Below are positions 38,662-47,997 of a stretch of DNA of 64,000 bases, piece by piece; the stretch's first letter is position 1, and every line of letters begins with the position of its first letter. The notes beneath the pieces were generated by a model, which was not told the DNA's origin, did no database searches, and saw nothing but the letters and a program-made list of their open reading frames with translations. Location: contig NZ_QVNQ01000004.1 in assembly GCF_003432485.1 (NCBI RefSeq), positions 310,001 through 374,000 of the forward strand, in the 5' to 3' direction. This stretch comes from Actinomadura spongiicola. GTDB lineage: Bacteria; Actinomycetota; Actinomycetes; Streptosporangiales; Streptosporangiaceae. The position numbers and the translations under genes were made by a program.

Positions 38662-40098
38662 TCAGGTGCGGTAGACGGCGGTCCCGTCGCCTCGACCCGC
38701 GGTGACGTCCTTGGACAGGCGCCGGGTGAGGAACAGCCCCTCCAGCGCGAACTCCAGCGCGGCCGCGGCCTGCCCGGGGGACTCCCCGCTCATGCCCAGC
38801 CGATCCACGATCTTGGCCAGGCCGGGGACGTGGCCGATACGGCGCAGCAACTCCGTCGCCGGGACCAGCTCGCCCGACTCGACGGACTCCCCGGCGTCGA
38901 ACTTGTCGAGCAGCCCGTTCAGGTCGGCGGGGCCGAGCGTCCGCCGGTAGGTCTCGGCGACGGCCCGGCGCAGCAGGTGCTCCAGCACCTCCTGCTCGCG
39001 GCCCTCCTCGCTGACCTCGAACTCCACCTTGCCCATCAGGGACGGGACGACGGCGAGCAGGTCGCAGACGCGGGCGACGGGGTGGTCCTCGCCGGTGAGG
39101 GCCGCGCGCCGCACCGCGCCCGCCGCGACGGTCTCCGCGCCCGCGAGCGCGAACCGCGCCGACACGCCGGAGCGGGAGTCCACCGCCGTGGACTCGCGGA
39201 CGAGCCGGGTGAACCGGCCGATGACCTCGATGAGGTGGTCCGGCACCTCGGCGGGCAGGCCCGCCAGGTCGGCGAAGTCGGACTCCTGCCGGATCAGCGC
39301 GAGTTCGGCGTCCAGTTCGAGGGGGTAGTGGGTGCGGATCTCGGCGCCGAAGCGGTCCTTCAGCGGGGTGATGATGCGGCCGCGGTTGGTGTAGTCCTCG
39401 GGGTTGGCGGACGCGACGAGCAGCACGTCCAGCGGCAGCCGCAGCGCGTAACCGCGGACCTGCACGTCGCGTTCCTCCAGGACGTTCAGCAGCGCCACCT
39501 GGATCCGCTCGGCCAGGTCGGGAAGCTCGTTGATGGAGAAGACGCCGCGGTTGGTGCGCGGCACGAGCCCGAAGTGGACGGTCTCCGGGTCGCCGAGCGT
39601 CCGGCCCTCCGCCACCTTGATCGGGTCGACGTCGCCGATGAGGTCGCCGACGCTGGTGTCGGGGGTGGCGAGCTTCTCCCCGTACCGGTCGTCGCGGTGG
39701 CGCCACTCGACGGGGAGGTCGTCACCCGCCTCGGCGGCGAGCCGGCGGCAGCGCACGCACACCGGCGCGTACGGGTGGTCGTTGATCTCGCACCCGGCGA
39801 CGACCGGGGTCCACTCGTCCAGGAGCCCGGCCAGGGTGCGGATCAGTCGTGTCTTGCCCTGCCCGCGCTCGCCCAGCAGCACCAGGTCGTGCCCGGCGAG
39901 CAGGGCCCGTTCCAGGTGCGGCAGGACGGTGTCGTCGAACCCGAGGATGCCGGGGAAGCGCGGCTCGCCGGATCTCAGCCGGGTGAGCAGGTTCCGGCGG
40001 ATCTCGGCCTTGACCGAGAGCCGGACGTGGCCGGTGGTGCGCAACTCGCCCAGAGTTGCCGCGCTGGACGGGGATTCGCGGGGTGTGGATGAACGCAC
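38662..40098 (-). CDS. MoxR-like AAA+ ATPase (Mg-chelatase ChlI type) with Cys-rich insertion
   Basis: A 478-residue AAA+ protein with Walker A LLGERGQGKTRLIR near residue 76, Walker B-like GVFSINELPDL, sensor 1 VASANPEDYTNRG and arginine-finger region PLKDRFGAEI. Between Walker A and B lies an insertion with GCEINDHPYAPVCVRCRRLA, three Cys that could bind zinc, which is not standard in MoxR. The GTG at 40098 gives a sensible N-terminus but has a weak SD; the frame is open further upstream. It pairs with the VWA protein downstream and is divergent from the FIST gene. Confidence 0.88.
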   Translation of the reverse strand: MRSSTPRESPSSAATLGELRTTGHVRLSVKAEIRRNLLTRLRSGEPRFPGILGFDDTVLPHLERALLAGHDLVLLGERGQGKTRLIRTLAGLLDEWTPVVAGCEINDHPYAPVCVRCRRLAAEAGDDLPVEWRHRDDRYGEKLATPDTSVGDLIGDVDPIKVAEGRTLGDPETVHFGLVPRTNRGVFSINELPDLAERIQVALLNVLEERDVQVRGYALRLPLDVLLVASANPEDYTNRGRIITPLKDRFGAEIRTHYPLELDAELALIRQESDFADLAGLPAEVPDHLIEVIGRFTRLVRESTAVDSRSGVSARFALAGAETVAAGAVRRAALTGEDHPVARVCDLLAVVPSLMGKVEFEVSEEGREQEVLEHLLRRAVAETYRRTLGPADLNGLLDKFDAGESVESGELVPATELLRRIGHVPGLAKIVDRLGMSGESPGQAAAALEFALEGLFLTRRLSKDVTAGRGDGTAVYRT

Positions 40099-40276
40099 GC
40101 GATCGACACTACGTCGCGGGTGCGCGCCGTCGCACCCTCCGATTAGGGTTTCGTCCGCTTTGCCGGTCTTTACCCAGCGTGTTCGGTCGGATCGGGTGTT
40201 TGGGTGGAAACGCCCCGGCGGGGGAGACTGGAAGGGTGAACGATGCCGGCGAAATCGAGTGAGGGAGGCGGCGCCG

Positions 40277-41440
40277 ATGGCGCGATTCGGTGATGGCCTG
40301 GCCCTCGGACCCGACCTGTCCAAGGCCGCCGCGTCCGCGGTGGAACAGGCGCTCGCGCCGCTCAGCGCGGCGCCCGACCTGGTCTGCGTCTTCATCAGGG
40401 GAGAGGACCCCGGCGAGATCGAGGAGGCGGCCGCCGCGGCGGCGCGGGCGGCCGGGCCCACGGTGCTGCTCGGGTGCAGCGCGTCCGGCGTGATCGGCGC
40501 GGGACGCGGCGTGGAGGAGGCGGGCGCGGTGAGCGCGTGGGCGGCGGTGCTGCCCGGCGCGCGGCTCGACCCGTTCCGGCTGGAGACGCTCAAGGCCGAC
40601 GACCGCCTCGTCGTCGTCGGCATGCCCGAAGGGCAGGACGACGACGTGGTCGGCGTGCTGCTGACCGACCCCTACAGCTTCCCCGTGGACGCGTTCGTGG
40701 AGCGCTCGGACGACGCGTTGCCCGGCCTGCCCCTGGTCGGCGGGCTCGCCGAGGGCAGGGAGCGGGGCGACGTGCGGCTGTTCGTCGGCGGCGAGGCGTA
40801 CTCCGACGGCGCCGTCGGCGTCGTGATCGGCGGGAACGTCGCCGCCGCGACCGTGGTCAGCCAGGGCGCCCGCCCGATCGGCCCCGACATGGTGGTGACC
40901 AGGGCGGAGGAGAACGTCCTGTACGAGCTGGCCGGGGTGCCTGCGCTGGAGAAGCTGGAGCAGATCGTCCTCGGGCTGCCGGAGGACGAGCAGGAACTCG
41001 CCGGCCGCGGCCTGCTGATCGGCGTCGCCATGGACGAGTACGCCGACGAGCACGAGCACGGCGACTTCCTCGTTCGCGGCGTCGTCGGCGCCGACACCGA
41101 CAGCGGCGCCATCGCGATCGGCGACGTGGTGGACGTCGGGCGCACCGTCCGGTTCCAGGTCCGTGACGCCGGCGCCGCCGAGAAGGACCTGGCCGAGCTG
41201 CTCGAACGGTTCGACATGGCCCCGGTCGAGGGCGCGCTGCTGTTCTCCTGCAACGGGCGCGGACAGGCCATGTTCCCCGACTCCGACCATGACGCGAAGG
41301 TGCTCGACCGCGCGTTCGGGCCCGCCGGGGTCGGCGGCTTCTTCGCCGCCGGTGAGATCGGCCCCGTCGCGGGACGCAACCACGTCCACGGGTTCACCGC
41401 GTCGATCCTCGCGTTCGGCCGGGCCGGAGATCCCGCTTGA
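40277..41440 (+). CDS. FIST domain sensory protein
   Basis: A 387-residue protein with FIST_N (PDLVCVFIRGEDPGEIEEAA, VLLGCSASGVIGAGRGVEE) and FIST_C (GALLFSCNGRGQAMFPD, GFFAAGEIGPVAGRNHVHGF). The FIST domain is known as a predicted small-ligand (amino acid) sensor fused to or associated with signalling proteins. Here it stands alone, with no kinase or cyclase domain. GAGGGAGG precedes the ATG by 8 nt. The next gene, a ROK kinase, overlaps its stop, and the MoxR/VWA operon is divergent. Confidence 0.88.
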   Translation: MARFGDGLALGPDLSKAAASAVEQALAPLSAAPDLVCVFIRGEDPGEIEEAAAAAARAAGPTVLLGCSASGVIGAGRGVEEAGAVSAWAAVLPGARLDPFRLETLKADDRLVVVGMPEGQDDDVVGVLLTDPYSFPVDAFVERSDDALPGLPLVGGLAEGRERGDVRLFVGGEAYSDGAVGVVIGGNVAAATVVSQGARPIGPDMVVTRAEENVLYELAGVPALEKLEQIVLGLPEDEQELAGRGLLIGVAMDEYADEHEHGDFLVRGVVGADTDSGAIAIGDVVDVGRTVRFQVRDAGAAEKDLAELLERFDMAPVEGALLFSCNGRGQAMFPDSDHDAKVLDRAFGPAGVGGFFAAGEIGPVAGRNHVHGFTASILAFGRAGDPA

Positions 41441-42417
41441 GCGACGCCGCCCCGCCGGAGAGGTTCGTCCTGGCGGTGGACGTCGGCGGGACCAAGCTGG
41501 CCGCCGCGCTCGTCGACCCCGGCGGACGCATCGTCCACTACGACCGGGTCGCGACACCGAACCCGGCCGTCCCGGACGCCGGGGGCCGCGACGCCGAGCG
41601 GCTGTGGCGGACGGTGCGGGCGCTGCTCGGCAAGCTCGTCGCCGACGCCGGCGACCCGCCGCTCGCGGGCGTCGGCGTCGGCTGCGGCGGGCCGATGACC
41701 TGGCCCGCCGCGAACGTATCACCGCTCAACATCCCCGCCTGGCGGGCCTTTCCGCTGCGGGAGAGGCTCCGCGCGCTGTACCCGGGCCTGCCCGTCCGCA
41801 TCCACAACGACGCCGTCTGCGTCGCGATCGGCGAGCACTGGCGCGGCGCGGGACGCGGACGCGACAACGTCCTCGGCATGGTGGTGTCCACGGGCGTCGG
41901 CGGCGGACTCGTCCTCGGCGGACGACTCGTCAACGGCGCCAGCGGCAACGCCGGACACATCGGCCACGTCGTCGTCGACCCGGACGGACCGCCCTGCGCG
42001 TGCGGGGGCCGCGGCTGCCTGGAGGCCGTCGCCCGCGGACCCGCGCTCGTCGCCTGGGCGCGGGAGCGGGGCTGGCGCCGCGAGAACCCGCACGCCACCG
42101 GGGTCGACCTGGCCGCCGACGCGCGGGCGGCGCAGCCGGTGGCGGTCGCGGCGATGCGGCGCGCGGGCCGCGCCCTCGGCGTCGCGATCGCGTCCGCGAC
42201 GCACCTGTGCGACCTGGACGTGGTGGCGGTCGGCGGGGGCCTGTCCCAGACGGGGCCGCTGCTGTTCGACCCGCTCGCGGAGGCGTTCCGGGCGCACGCC
42301 GGGCTGGAGTTCGCGCGTGGCGTCGACATCGTCGCGGCGGAGCTCGGCCAGACCGCCGGACTCGTCGGCGCCGCGGCCCTCGTCCTCGCGCAAGATCATT
42401 ACTGGAGTGCGGGTTGA
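41437..42417 (+). CDS. ROK family sugar kinase (glucokinase-like)
   Basis: A 326-residue ROK protein: ATP phosphate loop FVLAVDVGGTKLAAALV, the catalytic Asp in IHNDAVCVAIGEH, the zinc motif CACGGRGC and a GGGLSQTG adenosine segment. No DNA-binding domain precedes it, so it is a kinase rather than a repressor. ROK kinases of actinomycetes phosphorylate glucose and related sugars. The TTG start overlaps the FIST stop by 4 bp, so translation is coupled. Confidence 0.88.
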   Translation: MSDAAPPERFVLAVDVGGTKLAAALVDPGGRIVHYDRVATPNPAVPDAGGRDAERLWRTVRALLGKLVADAGDPPLAGVGVGCGGPMTWPAANVSPLNIPAWRAFPLRERLRALYPGLPVRIHNDAVCVAIGEHWRGAGRGRDNVLGMVVSTGVGGGLVLGGRLVNGASGNAGHIGHVVVDPDGPPCACGGRGCLEAVARGPALVAWARERGWRRENPHATGVDLAADARAAQPVAVAAMRRAGRALGVAIASATHLCDLDVVAVGGGLSQTGPLLFDPLAEAFRAHAGLEFARGVDIVAAELGQTAGLVGAAALVLAQDHYWSAG

Positions 42418-42495
42418 GCGGGGCCGGTGCGAAGATCAGGTCATGAGCGAAGCGAACCCGGGGACGCGGGGGCCCGCCCTCCACAGGAGACACCT

Positions 42496-43719
42496 ATGAG
42501 CACGGTCACCGTCGACGATGTGCGCGCCGCCCAGGAGCTGCTCCGCGCGGTGGCCGTCCCCACCCCGCTGATCCCGTCCCGGGTGCTGTCGGAGCAGCTC
42601 GGCGGGCCCGTCCTGCTGAAGTGCGAGAACCTGCAACGCACCGGCTCCTTCAAGATCCGCGGCGCGTATGTGCGGATCGCCGGGCTCGGCGAGCGCGAAC
42701 GCGCCCGCGGCGTCGTCGCGGCCAGCGCGGGCAACCACGCGCAGGGCGTCGCGCTCGCCGCGTCCATGCTCGGCTGCAAGGCCACCGTCTTCATGCCCGT
42801 CGGAGCCCCGCTCCCCAAGATCGCCGCGACCCGCGGCTACGGCGCCGAGATCGTGTTCCCCGGCCCGTCCGTGGACGACTGTCTCATCGCCGCGCGCAGG
42901 TACGCCGACGAGTGCGGCGCCGTGTTCATCCACCCGTTCGACCATCCCGACGTCGTCGCCGGGCAGGCCACCATCGGCCTGGAGATGCTGGAGCAGTACC
43001 CGGACGCCCGGACGATCGTGGCCCCGGTGGGCGGCGGCGGGCTGCTGGCCGGGATCGCGGCCGCCGCCAAGGGCGCGGTGAAGGAGACCGGCGGCCGCGA
43101 CATCAAGATCATCGGAGCGCAGGCGAAGCGGGCCGCCGCGTTCCCGCCGTCGCTCGCCGCCGGCCGGCCCACGCAGGTCGAGGTCGAGCCGACGATGGCG
43201 GACGGCATCGCGGTCGGCCGGCCCGGCGACCTCACCTTCGCCATGTTCACCGAACTCGTCGACGCGGTCGTCACCGTCACCGAGGAGTCGATCTCGCAGG
43301 CGCTGCTGCTCTCCCTCGAACGCGCCAAGCAGGTCGTCGAGCCGGCGGGCGCCGCCGGTGTCGCGGCGCTGCTGGAACACGCGTACGCGGTGGAGCCGCC
43401 CGTGGTGGTGCTGCTGTCGGGCGGCAACATCGACCCGCTGCTGCTGTCGAAGGTGCTGCGGCACGGCCTCGCCGGGGCGGGCCGCTACCTGGTCGTCCGC
43501 TGCCGGTTGAAGGACCGTCCCGGCGCGCTCGTGACGTTGCTGGGCGAGCTCGCGGAGCTGGGCGTGAACGTCCTGGACGTGATGCACGAGCGGGTCGCGG
43601 CCCGGCTGCACGTCGAGGAGGCGGAGGTCCTCATGCACCTGGAGACGCGTGGCGCCGACCATTCCGAGGACGTCATCGCCCGGCTCCGCGAGAAGGGCTA
43701 CACCCTCACGCTGAGCTGA
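42496..43719 (+). CDS. ilvA: Threonine ammonia-lyase (threonine dehydratase)
   Basis: A 407-residue PLP enzyme converting threonine to 2-oxobutyrate. The PLP lysine lies in TGSFKIRGAY, the phosphate loop in VGGGGLLAGIA, and the SAGNHAQGVA motif is clear. The C-terminus holds an ACT-type domain (CRLKDRPGALVTLLGELAE), of the short class typical of the catabolic-like enzymes. ATG 42496 has AGGAG 8 nt upstream. It ends 48 bp before the convergent M1 peptidase gene; CCCCG-TTCC-CGGGG at 43720-43733 may terminate it. Confidence 0.94.
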   Translation: MSTVTVDDVRAAQELLRAVAVPTPLIPSRVLSEQLGGPVLLKCENLQRTGSFKIRGAYVRIAGLGERERARGVVAASAGNHAQGVALAASMLGCKATVFMPVGAPLPKIAATRGYGAEIVFPGPSVDDCLIAARRYADECGAVFIHPFDHPDVVAGQATIGLEMLEQYPDARTIVAPVGGGGLLAGIAAAAKGAVKETGGRDIKIIGAQAKRAAAFPPSLAAGRPTQVEVEPTMADGIAVGRPGDLTFAMFTELVDAVVTVTEESISQALLLSLERAKQVVEPAGAAGVAALLEHAYAVEPPVVVLLSGGNIDPLLLSKVLRHGLAGAGRYLVVRCRLKDRPGALVTLLGELAELGVNVLDVMHERVAARLHVEEAEVLMHLETRGADHSEDVIARLREKGYTLTLS

Positions 43720-43767
43720 CCCCGTTCCCGGGGCGCTCCCACATGGGTGCGGCCACCCGGGCTTTCG

Positions 43768-45225
43768 CTACAGGGTCGGCTTGCCCTCGGAGTAGAGCCA
43801 GGTCCGCGCCCAGCCGTCCAGGTCCTTGCGCGACAGCCGCTCGGCGAAGCGGACGAAGTCCGCCGTCGAGGCGTTGCCGTGCATGTACTCTGCGGGCCAC
43901 GCCTTGAGCAGCCGGAAGAACGTCCTGTCACCGACAGTCGTCCGCAGGACGTGCAGCGCCATCGCACCGCGGTCGTAGACGAGGCTGCCGAAGATGTTGT
44001 CGCGGCCCGGGTCGGCGACCCTGCCCCTCCACAGGCGGTCATCCGAAGGCGTCTCGTAGACGGCGTCGAAGCTCTCCTGCACGGGTGTGCCCTCGAACTT
44101 CTCGGAGTACAGCCACTCGGAGTACCTGGCGAACCCCTCGTTCAGCCAGATGTCCGCCCACCGCACCGGGGACACCGCGTCCCCGAACCACTGGTGGCCG
44201 ATCTCGTGGGCGAGGAGCGTGCCCCGTGGAATGCCGCCCGGCGTCCGGCCCAGGTCGTACACGGGACGACCCTGCGTCTCCAGCGCGTAGCCGACCCCGG
44301 CCTTCACCGCGATCCCGCCCGTCGAGGTGAACGGGTAGCGGCCGTAGAGGGACGCCAGATAGTCGGTGACCGTGGCCGTCTGGTCGTGGAACTTCTCGGC
44401 GTCGTCCGGCTTGACGCTCAGGGAGTGGTCGACGGCCGTGAGGTTCGGCACGCCGGTGTCCGTCTTTCCGGCGAGGACGTCGTACTTGCCGATGGCCAGC
44501 ATCGACAGCTCGCTGGCCATGGGACGGCCCATGACCCACCGCGTGGTCGTCCAGCCGTTCCGCGTCCACTTCCCGCGAAGGTCGCCGTTGGCCAGCGCCG
44601 TGAGGTCCTTGGGCGTGGACAGGACGAACGTGTACGTCGCCTTGTCGGTCGGGTGGTCGTTCACCGGGAACACCGTCGCCGCGCCGAACGGCTGGTTCAG
44701 CATCACCGCGCCGTCGGACGTCGGAATCCAGCCGGACGTGCCGAGCGTCGGGTCCTTGATCGTCTGCGGTACGCCGGAGTAGGCGACGGTCACCGTGAAG
44801 TGGCGGTTCTTCCGCAGCCCCTTCCGCGGCGTGATCACCAGTTCCTGCGCGCCGGTCCGCTGGTAGGTCGCCGTCCGGCCGTCCACCCGCAGCGACGAGA
44901 TCGTGAGCGGTCCGAGGAAGTCCAGGTTGAACCGGGACAGGTTCGCCGTCGCCCGCGCCTTGAGGTGGGTGACGGCCTGGATGCCCTTCGTCGCCGGGTC
45001 GTACTTCAGACCGATGTCATAGTGGGCGACGTCGTAGCCGCCGTTGCCCATGTCGGGAAAGTAGGGGTCGCCCGCGCCGGGCGCCCCCGGGGAGAACCGG
45101 GCGCGTTCCCGATCCGCGGCGGCGACCGCGGGCACCGCCGACACGGCGAGGACCGTGGCGGCGCCCAGCGCCACGGTCGCCAGGACTCTGGGGGTGGTGT
45201 TCATCGAACCTTCCTCCGTGTCCAT
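43768..45225 (-). CDS. Secreted M1 family metallopeptidase
   Basis: A 485-residue zinc aminopeptidase-type protein with a signal peptide (LATVALGAATVLAVSAVPAVAAADR). The zinc site HEIGHQWFGD lies near residue 338 with the third ligand in NEGFARYSEWL. Family members cleave N-terminal residues from peptides. The typical exopeptidase motif GxMEN is not obvious, and the HExxH is intact. It is a close relative of the gene downstream in sequence, which shares the same domain order; the two are likely an old tandem duplication. Confidence 0.88.
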   Translation of the reverse strand: MDTEEGSMNTTPRVLATVALGAATVLAVSAVPAVAAADRERARFSPGAPGAGDPYFPDMGNGGYDVAHYDIGLKYDPATKGIQAVTHLKARATANLSRFNLDFLGPLTISSLRVDGRTATYQRTGAQELVITPRKGLRKNRHFTVTVAYSGVPQTIKDPTLGTSGWIPTSDGAVMLNQPFGAATVFPVNDHPTDKATYTFVLSTPKDLTALANGDLRGKWTRNGWTTTRWVMGRPMASELSMLAIGKYDVLAGKTDTGVPNLTAVDHSLSVKPDDAEKFHDQTATVTDYLASLYGRYPFTSTGGIAVKAGVGYALETQGRPVYDLGRTPGGIPRGTLLAHEIGHQWFGDAVSPVRWADIWLNEGFARYSEWLYSEKFEGTPVQESFDAVYETPSDDRLWRGRVADPGRDNIFGSLVYDRGAMALHVLRTTVGDRTFFRLLKAWPAEYMHGNASTADFVRFAERLSRKDLDGWARTWLYSEGKPTL

Positions 45226-45359
45226 GGCTGGCGGCCCCCGTCAGGCGCCATACCGTGATCAAGACTTTCTTGTGCGACACGGCTGAGGCAAGCGTGAACC
45301 GGTCCCAAAACCCCCGTGGGAGGGCGGTTTCCGTGGCCGGTTCCGGCATCGGATCATCG

Positions 45360-45383
45360 GTTTGTGCCCTTTCAGGGACAAAC
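45360..45383 (-). terminator. Hairpin between the two M1 genes
   Basis: GTTTGT-(G)-CCCT pairs with AGGG-ACAAAC around a TTC loop with one bulged base. It follows the upstream M1 gene (47057-45411) in its direction of transcription, so the second M1 gene probably has its own promoter. Confidence 0.5.
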
Positions 45384-45410
45384 GGGACGCCGCTCCGGAC
45401 GTTCACCCCG

Positions 45411-47057
45411 TCACTTGGCGGGGCGGCCCTCCTGGTAGAGCCAGTCGTCGAAGAACGCGTCGAGGTTCTTCCCCGAGATCCGCTTCGCCGTCGCGATGAA
45501 CTGGGCCGTCGTCCCGCTGGAGTGCCTGCGCTCCTTCGTCCACGCCTGGAGGATCTTGTAGAAGACGTCCTCGCCGACCCTGCCGCGCAGCGCGACCAGC
45601 GTCATCCCGCCACGGTCGTACACCGACCGGCCGAACATCTGCTTGCGGCCCGGATTGCCGGGCGGCACGTCCCACAGCTCGCCCGCCCGCGGACTCCCGT
45701 AGCGCAGGTCGAACTGCTCTTGGACGGTCTGCCCGCCGCTCCGCTCCTCCCACAGCCATTCGGCGTAGGTCGCGAAGCCCTCGTTCAGCCAGATGTCCTG
45801 CCACTTGGTGACGCTGACGCTGTCACCGAACCACTGGTGCGCCAGCTCGTGCGCGACGATCGTCGGTTGCAGGCCGAACGACCCGTACACCGGGCGCGTC
45901 TGCGTCTCCAGCGCGAAACCGACGTCCGCGTTGTCGATCAGACCGCCCGTGGAGGAGAAGGGGTAGGGGCCGAACACCTTCACCCACTCGTCGGTGATCT
46001 CGGAGTTCAGCCGGTGGAAGGTGTCGAGGTTAGCGCTGACGGTCGGGTCGACTGCGGTGATGACGGGGATGCCGCCGGCCGTGCGTCCCGTCCGCACGCC
46101 GAACCGTCCGACGTCGATCGTCGCGAGGTAGGTCGCCATCGGCGCCTCGACACGCCACTTGGACGTGGTGGTCGCCCTGGTGTTGACCCCGGTGTTCGCC
46201 GTCGTGTGCCCCGTCCCGCCGGCGTGGTGCGCGATGGGGCTGATCTCCGGGCCGGGCCGGGTCGGAATTCCGGTGGGCGGCGTGTCCGGCGGGAGCGGGG
46301 GACCGGTGGGCAGGCTCGGCGGGGCTCCGGGGAGGTCGGGCGTCCCGCCGGAACTGGCCGGCGGCGTCTCCGGGGTGCCGTTCGCGATCGCCGTCAGGCC
46401 GGACGGCACCGTGAGCTCGAAGTCGAACGTCGCCTTGTCGCTCGGGTGGTCGTTGCTGGGGAACCAGGTGTGCGCCCCGCTCGGCTGGCACGCCACGAAC
46501 ACGCCGTCCGGGGTGCGGATCCAGCCGTACCTGCCGAGCACCGGGTCCGACGCCGGCTCCGGCGTCCCCGAGTACGCGACGACGGTCGTGAACTTCGCGC
46601 CCTTCTCCAGCGGCTTCGCGGGCGTGACCTCCAGTTCGTCGCCGCCGCGCTGCTGCCGCGCCGGGGCGCCGTCCACCGTGATCGACGACACGTCCAGGCC
46701 GGTCAGGTCCAGGTTGAACCGGGCGAGGCGCTCGGTCGCGACCGCCGTGATCGTCGCCGTGCCGTCCAGTTGCTTGGCGCCGTCCGGGGTGATCGTCAGT
46801 TTCAGCGCGTAGTGCTGGACGTCGTAGCCGCCGTTGCCGTTGCCCGGCACGTAGGCGTCGCCCGCCGTCGCCGGGCCCGCCGGACCGGTCACGGCCGGCC
46901 CCGAGGACGGGTCGGACGTCCCCCCACCGTCGTCGAACGACACGATCTGGCAGGCCGTGCTCAATGAACCCGCGACGGCGAGAGCGGCCACGCCCGCGGC
47001 ACCGCGGAACGCGACTCGCGAGCCGTGACGGCGTGGACTGGGGGAGTTTCCGGCCAT
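45411..47057 (-). CDS. M1 family metallopeptidase lipoprotein
   Basis: A 548-residue homologue of the neighbouring peptidase. Its signal ends in the lipobox-like LSTACQ, so it is probably anchored to the outer face of the membrane whereas its neighbour is free. The zinc site is HELAHQWFGD near residue 399 with NEGFATYAEWLWEE. It contains an inserted Pro/Gly-rich linker of about 60 residues (GGTPDLPGAPPSLPTGPPLP) that the neighbour lacks. ATG 47057 is chosen because it starts the signal peptide; the SD is weak. Confidence 0.88.
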   Translation of the reverse strand: MAGNSPSPRRHGSRVAFRGAAGVAALAVAGSLSTACQIVSFDDGGGTSDPSSGPAVTGPAGPATAGDAYVPGNGNGGYDVQHYALKLTITPDGAKQLDGTATITAVATERLARFNLDLTGLDVSSITVDGAPARQQRGGDELEVTPAKPLEKGAKFTTVVAYSGTPEPASDPVLGRYGWIRTPDGVFVACQPSGAHTWFPSNDHPSDKATFDFELTVPSGLTAIANGTPETPPASSGGTPDLPGAPPSLPTGPPLPPDTPPTGIPTRPGPEISPIAHHAGGTGHTTANTGVNTRATTTSKWRVEAPMATYLATIDVGRFGVRTGRTAGGIPVITAVDPTVSANLDTFHRLNSEITDEWVKVFGPYPFSSTGGLIDNADVGFALETQTRPVYGSFGLQPTIVAHELAHQWFGDSVSVTKWQDIWLNEGFATYAEWLWEERSGGQTVQEQFDLRYGSPRAGELWDVPPGNPGRKQMFGRSVYDRGGMTLVALRGRVGEDVFYKILQAWTKERRHSSGTTAQFIATAKRISGKNLDAFFDDWLYQEGRPAK

Positions 47058-47148
47058 ATGCACGGGGCAAGCCTGCCCGTGCCGAGCCCACACCGGCAAC
47101 TCGGCGGGCGACTCGGCGGGCACGCGGCGGGCACCGCGCGGCACGACC

Positions 47149-47922
47149 TCAGCGGCCGGCGTAGGGGTCGGGATCGTGCGATTCGGCCTTGACGACGACG
47201 GTGCTCGCCACCTTGTCGTGCAGGGCCTGCCTGCGCGGATCCCAGAGGATCCACAGGACGTCGATCAGGCCGATGCAACCGCAGACGCCGCCGAGCACGC
47301 CGTAGAACGCGGACCGTCCCGCGGCCTGTCCGGTGGTGATGGCCCCCCGGTCCTCCGCCCGGACGACGCGGATCCGCAGCAGCATCTTGCCGAGCGTCTG
47401 CCCCCGCTTCGCGTGCATCAGCCAGAAGTAGAGGAACGCCAGGACCACGCTGATCGCGTTCGTCCCCACCTGGGCGCCGTTGTACATCGACTCGCCGGGT
47501 TCCGGGTCGAACACCCGGTTCCAGTCGACGAACGGGATCGAGATCAGAACGGACACGATCCCGAGTAGGACGAGGTCGACGAGGCCCGCGCCCAGCCGGG
47601 CCCAGCGGGACGCCATCCCCTGGGCCGGATCGACATAGTCGCCCACGCCGCCGCCGTATGCGGGCAGGGGACCGTAACCCGGCTGCCCGTGCCCAGGCTG
47701 CTCTCCGTACGGCTGCTGGCTCCCGTAGGGCTGCTGGCCTCCGTAAGGCTGCTGCTCACCGTACGGTTGCTGGCTCCCGTAGGGCTGTTGGCCCCCGTAA
47801 GGTCCCTGCTCGGACCCGTAGGGCGGCCCGCCCTGGGGTCCTGGTCGCTCGGGCCGCTGCCGGCCGTACGGCCGATCCTCCGGCCCTCCCCCGGACGCGG
47901 GGTCGTTCGGCGGTTGCGTCAT
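47149..47922 (-). CDS. RDD family membrane protein with Tyr/Gln/Gly repeats
   Basis: A 257-residue protein. The N-terminal 85 residues repeat PYGGQQ, PYGSQQ and PYGEQQ. The C-terminal RDD domain has the family Arg (MASRWARLGAGLVDLVLLG) and the second-helix motif RGQTLGKMLLRIRVVR, with three membrane segments. Function of RDD proteins is largely unknown; some are Na+/H+ antiporters. The related RDD gene directly upstream suggests tandem duplication. The N-terminal repeat is encoded by an imperfect 12-18 bp tandem array near 47690-47810. Confidence 0.85.
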   Translation of the reverse strand: MTQPPNDPASGGGPEDRPYGRQRPERPGPQGGPPYGSEQGPYGGQQPYGSQQPYGEQQPYGGQQPYGSQQPYGEQPGHGQPGYGPLPAYGGGVGDYVDPAQGMASRWARLGAGLVDLVLLGIVSVLISIPFVDWNRVFDPEPGESMYNGAQVGTNAISVVLAFLYFWLMHAKRGQTLGKMLLRIRVVRAEDRGAITTGQAAGRSAFYGVLGGVCGCIGLIDVLWILWDPRRQALHDKVASTVVVKAESHDPDPYAGR

Positions 47923-47997
47923 GTCGTCAGCGTGGCCACGCCACCGCCGTCCAAACCTCGCCGCGTCCGGAGCAGGAGAAATGTTGCGAAAGGGTGA

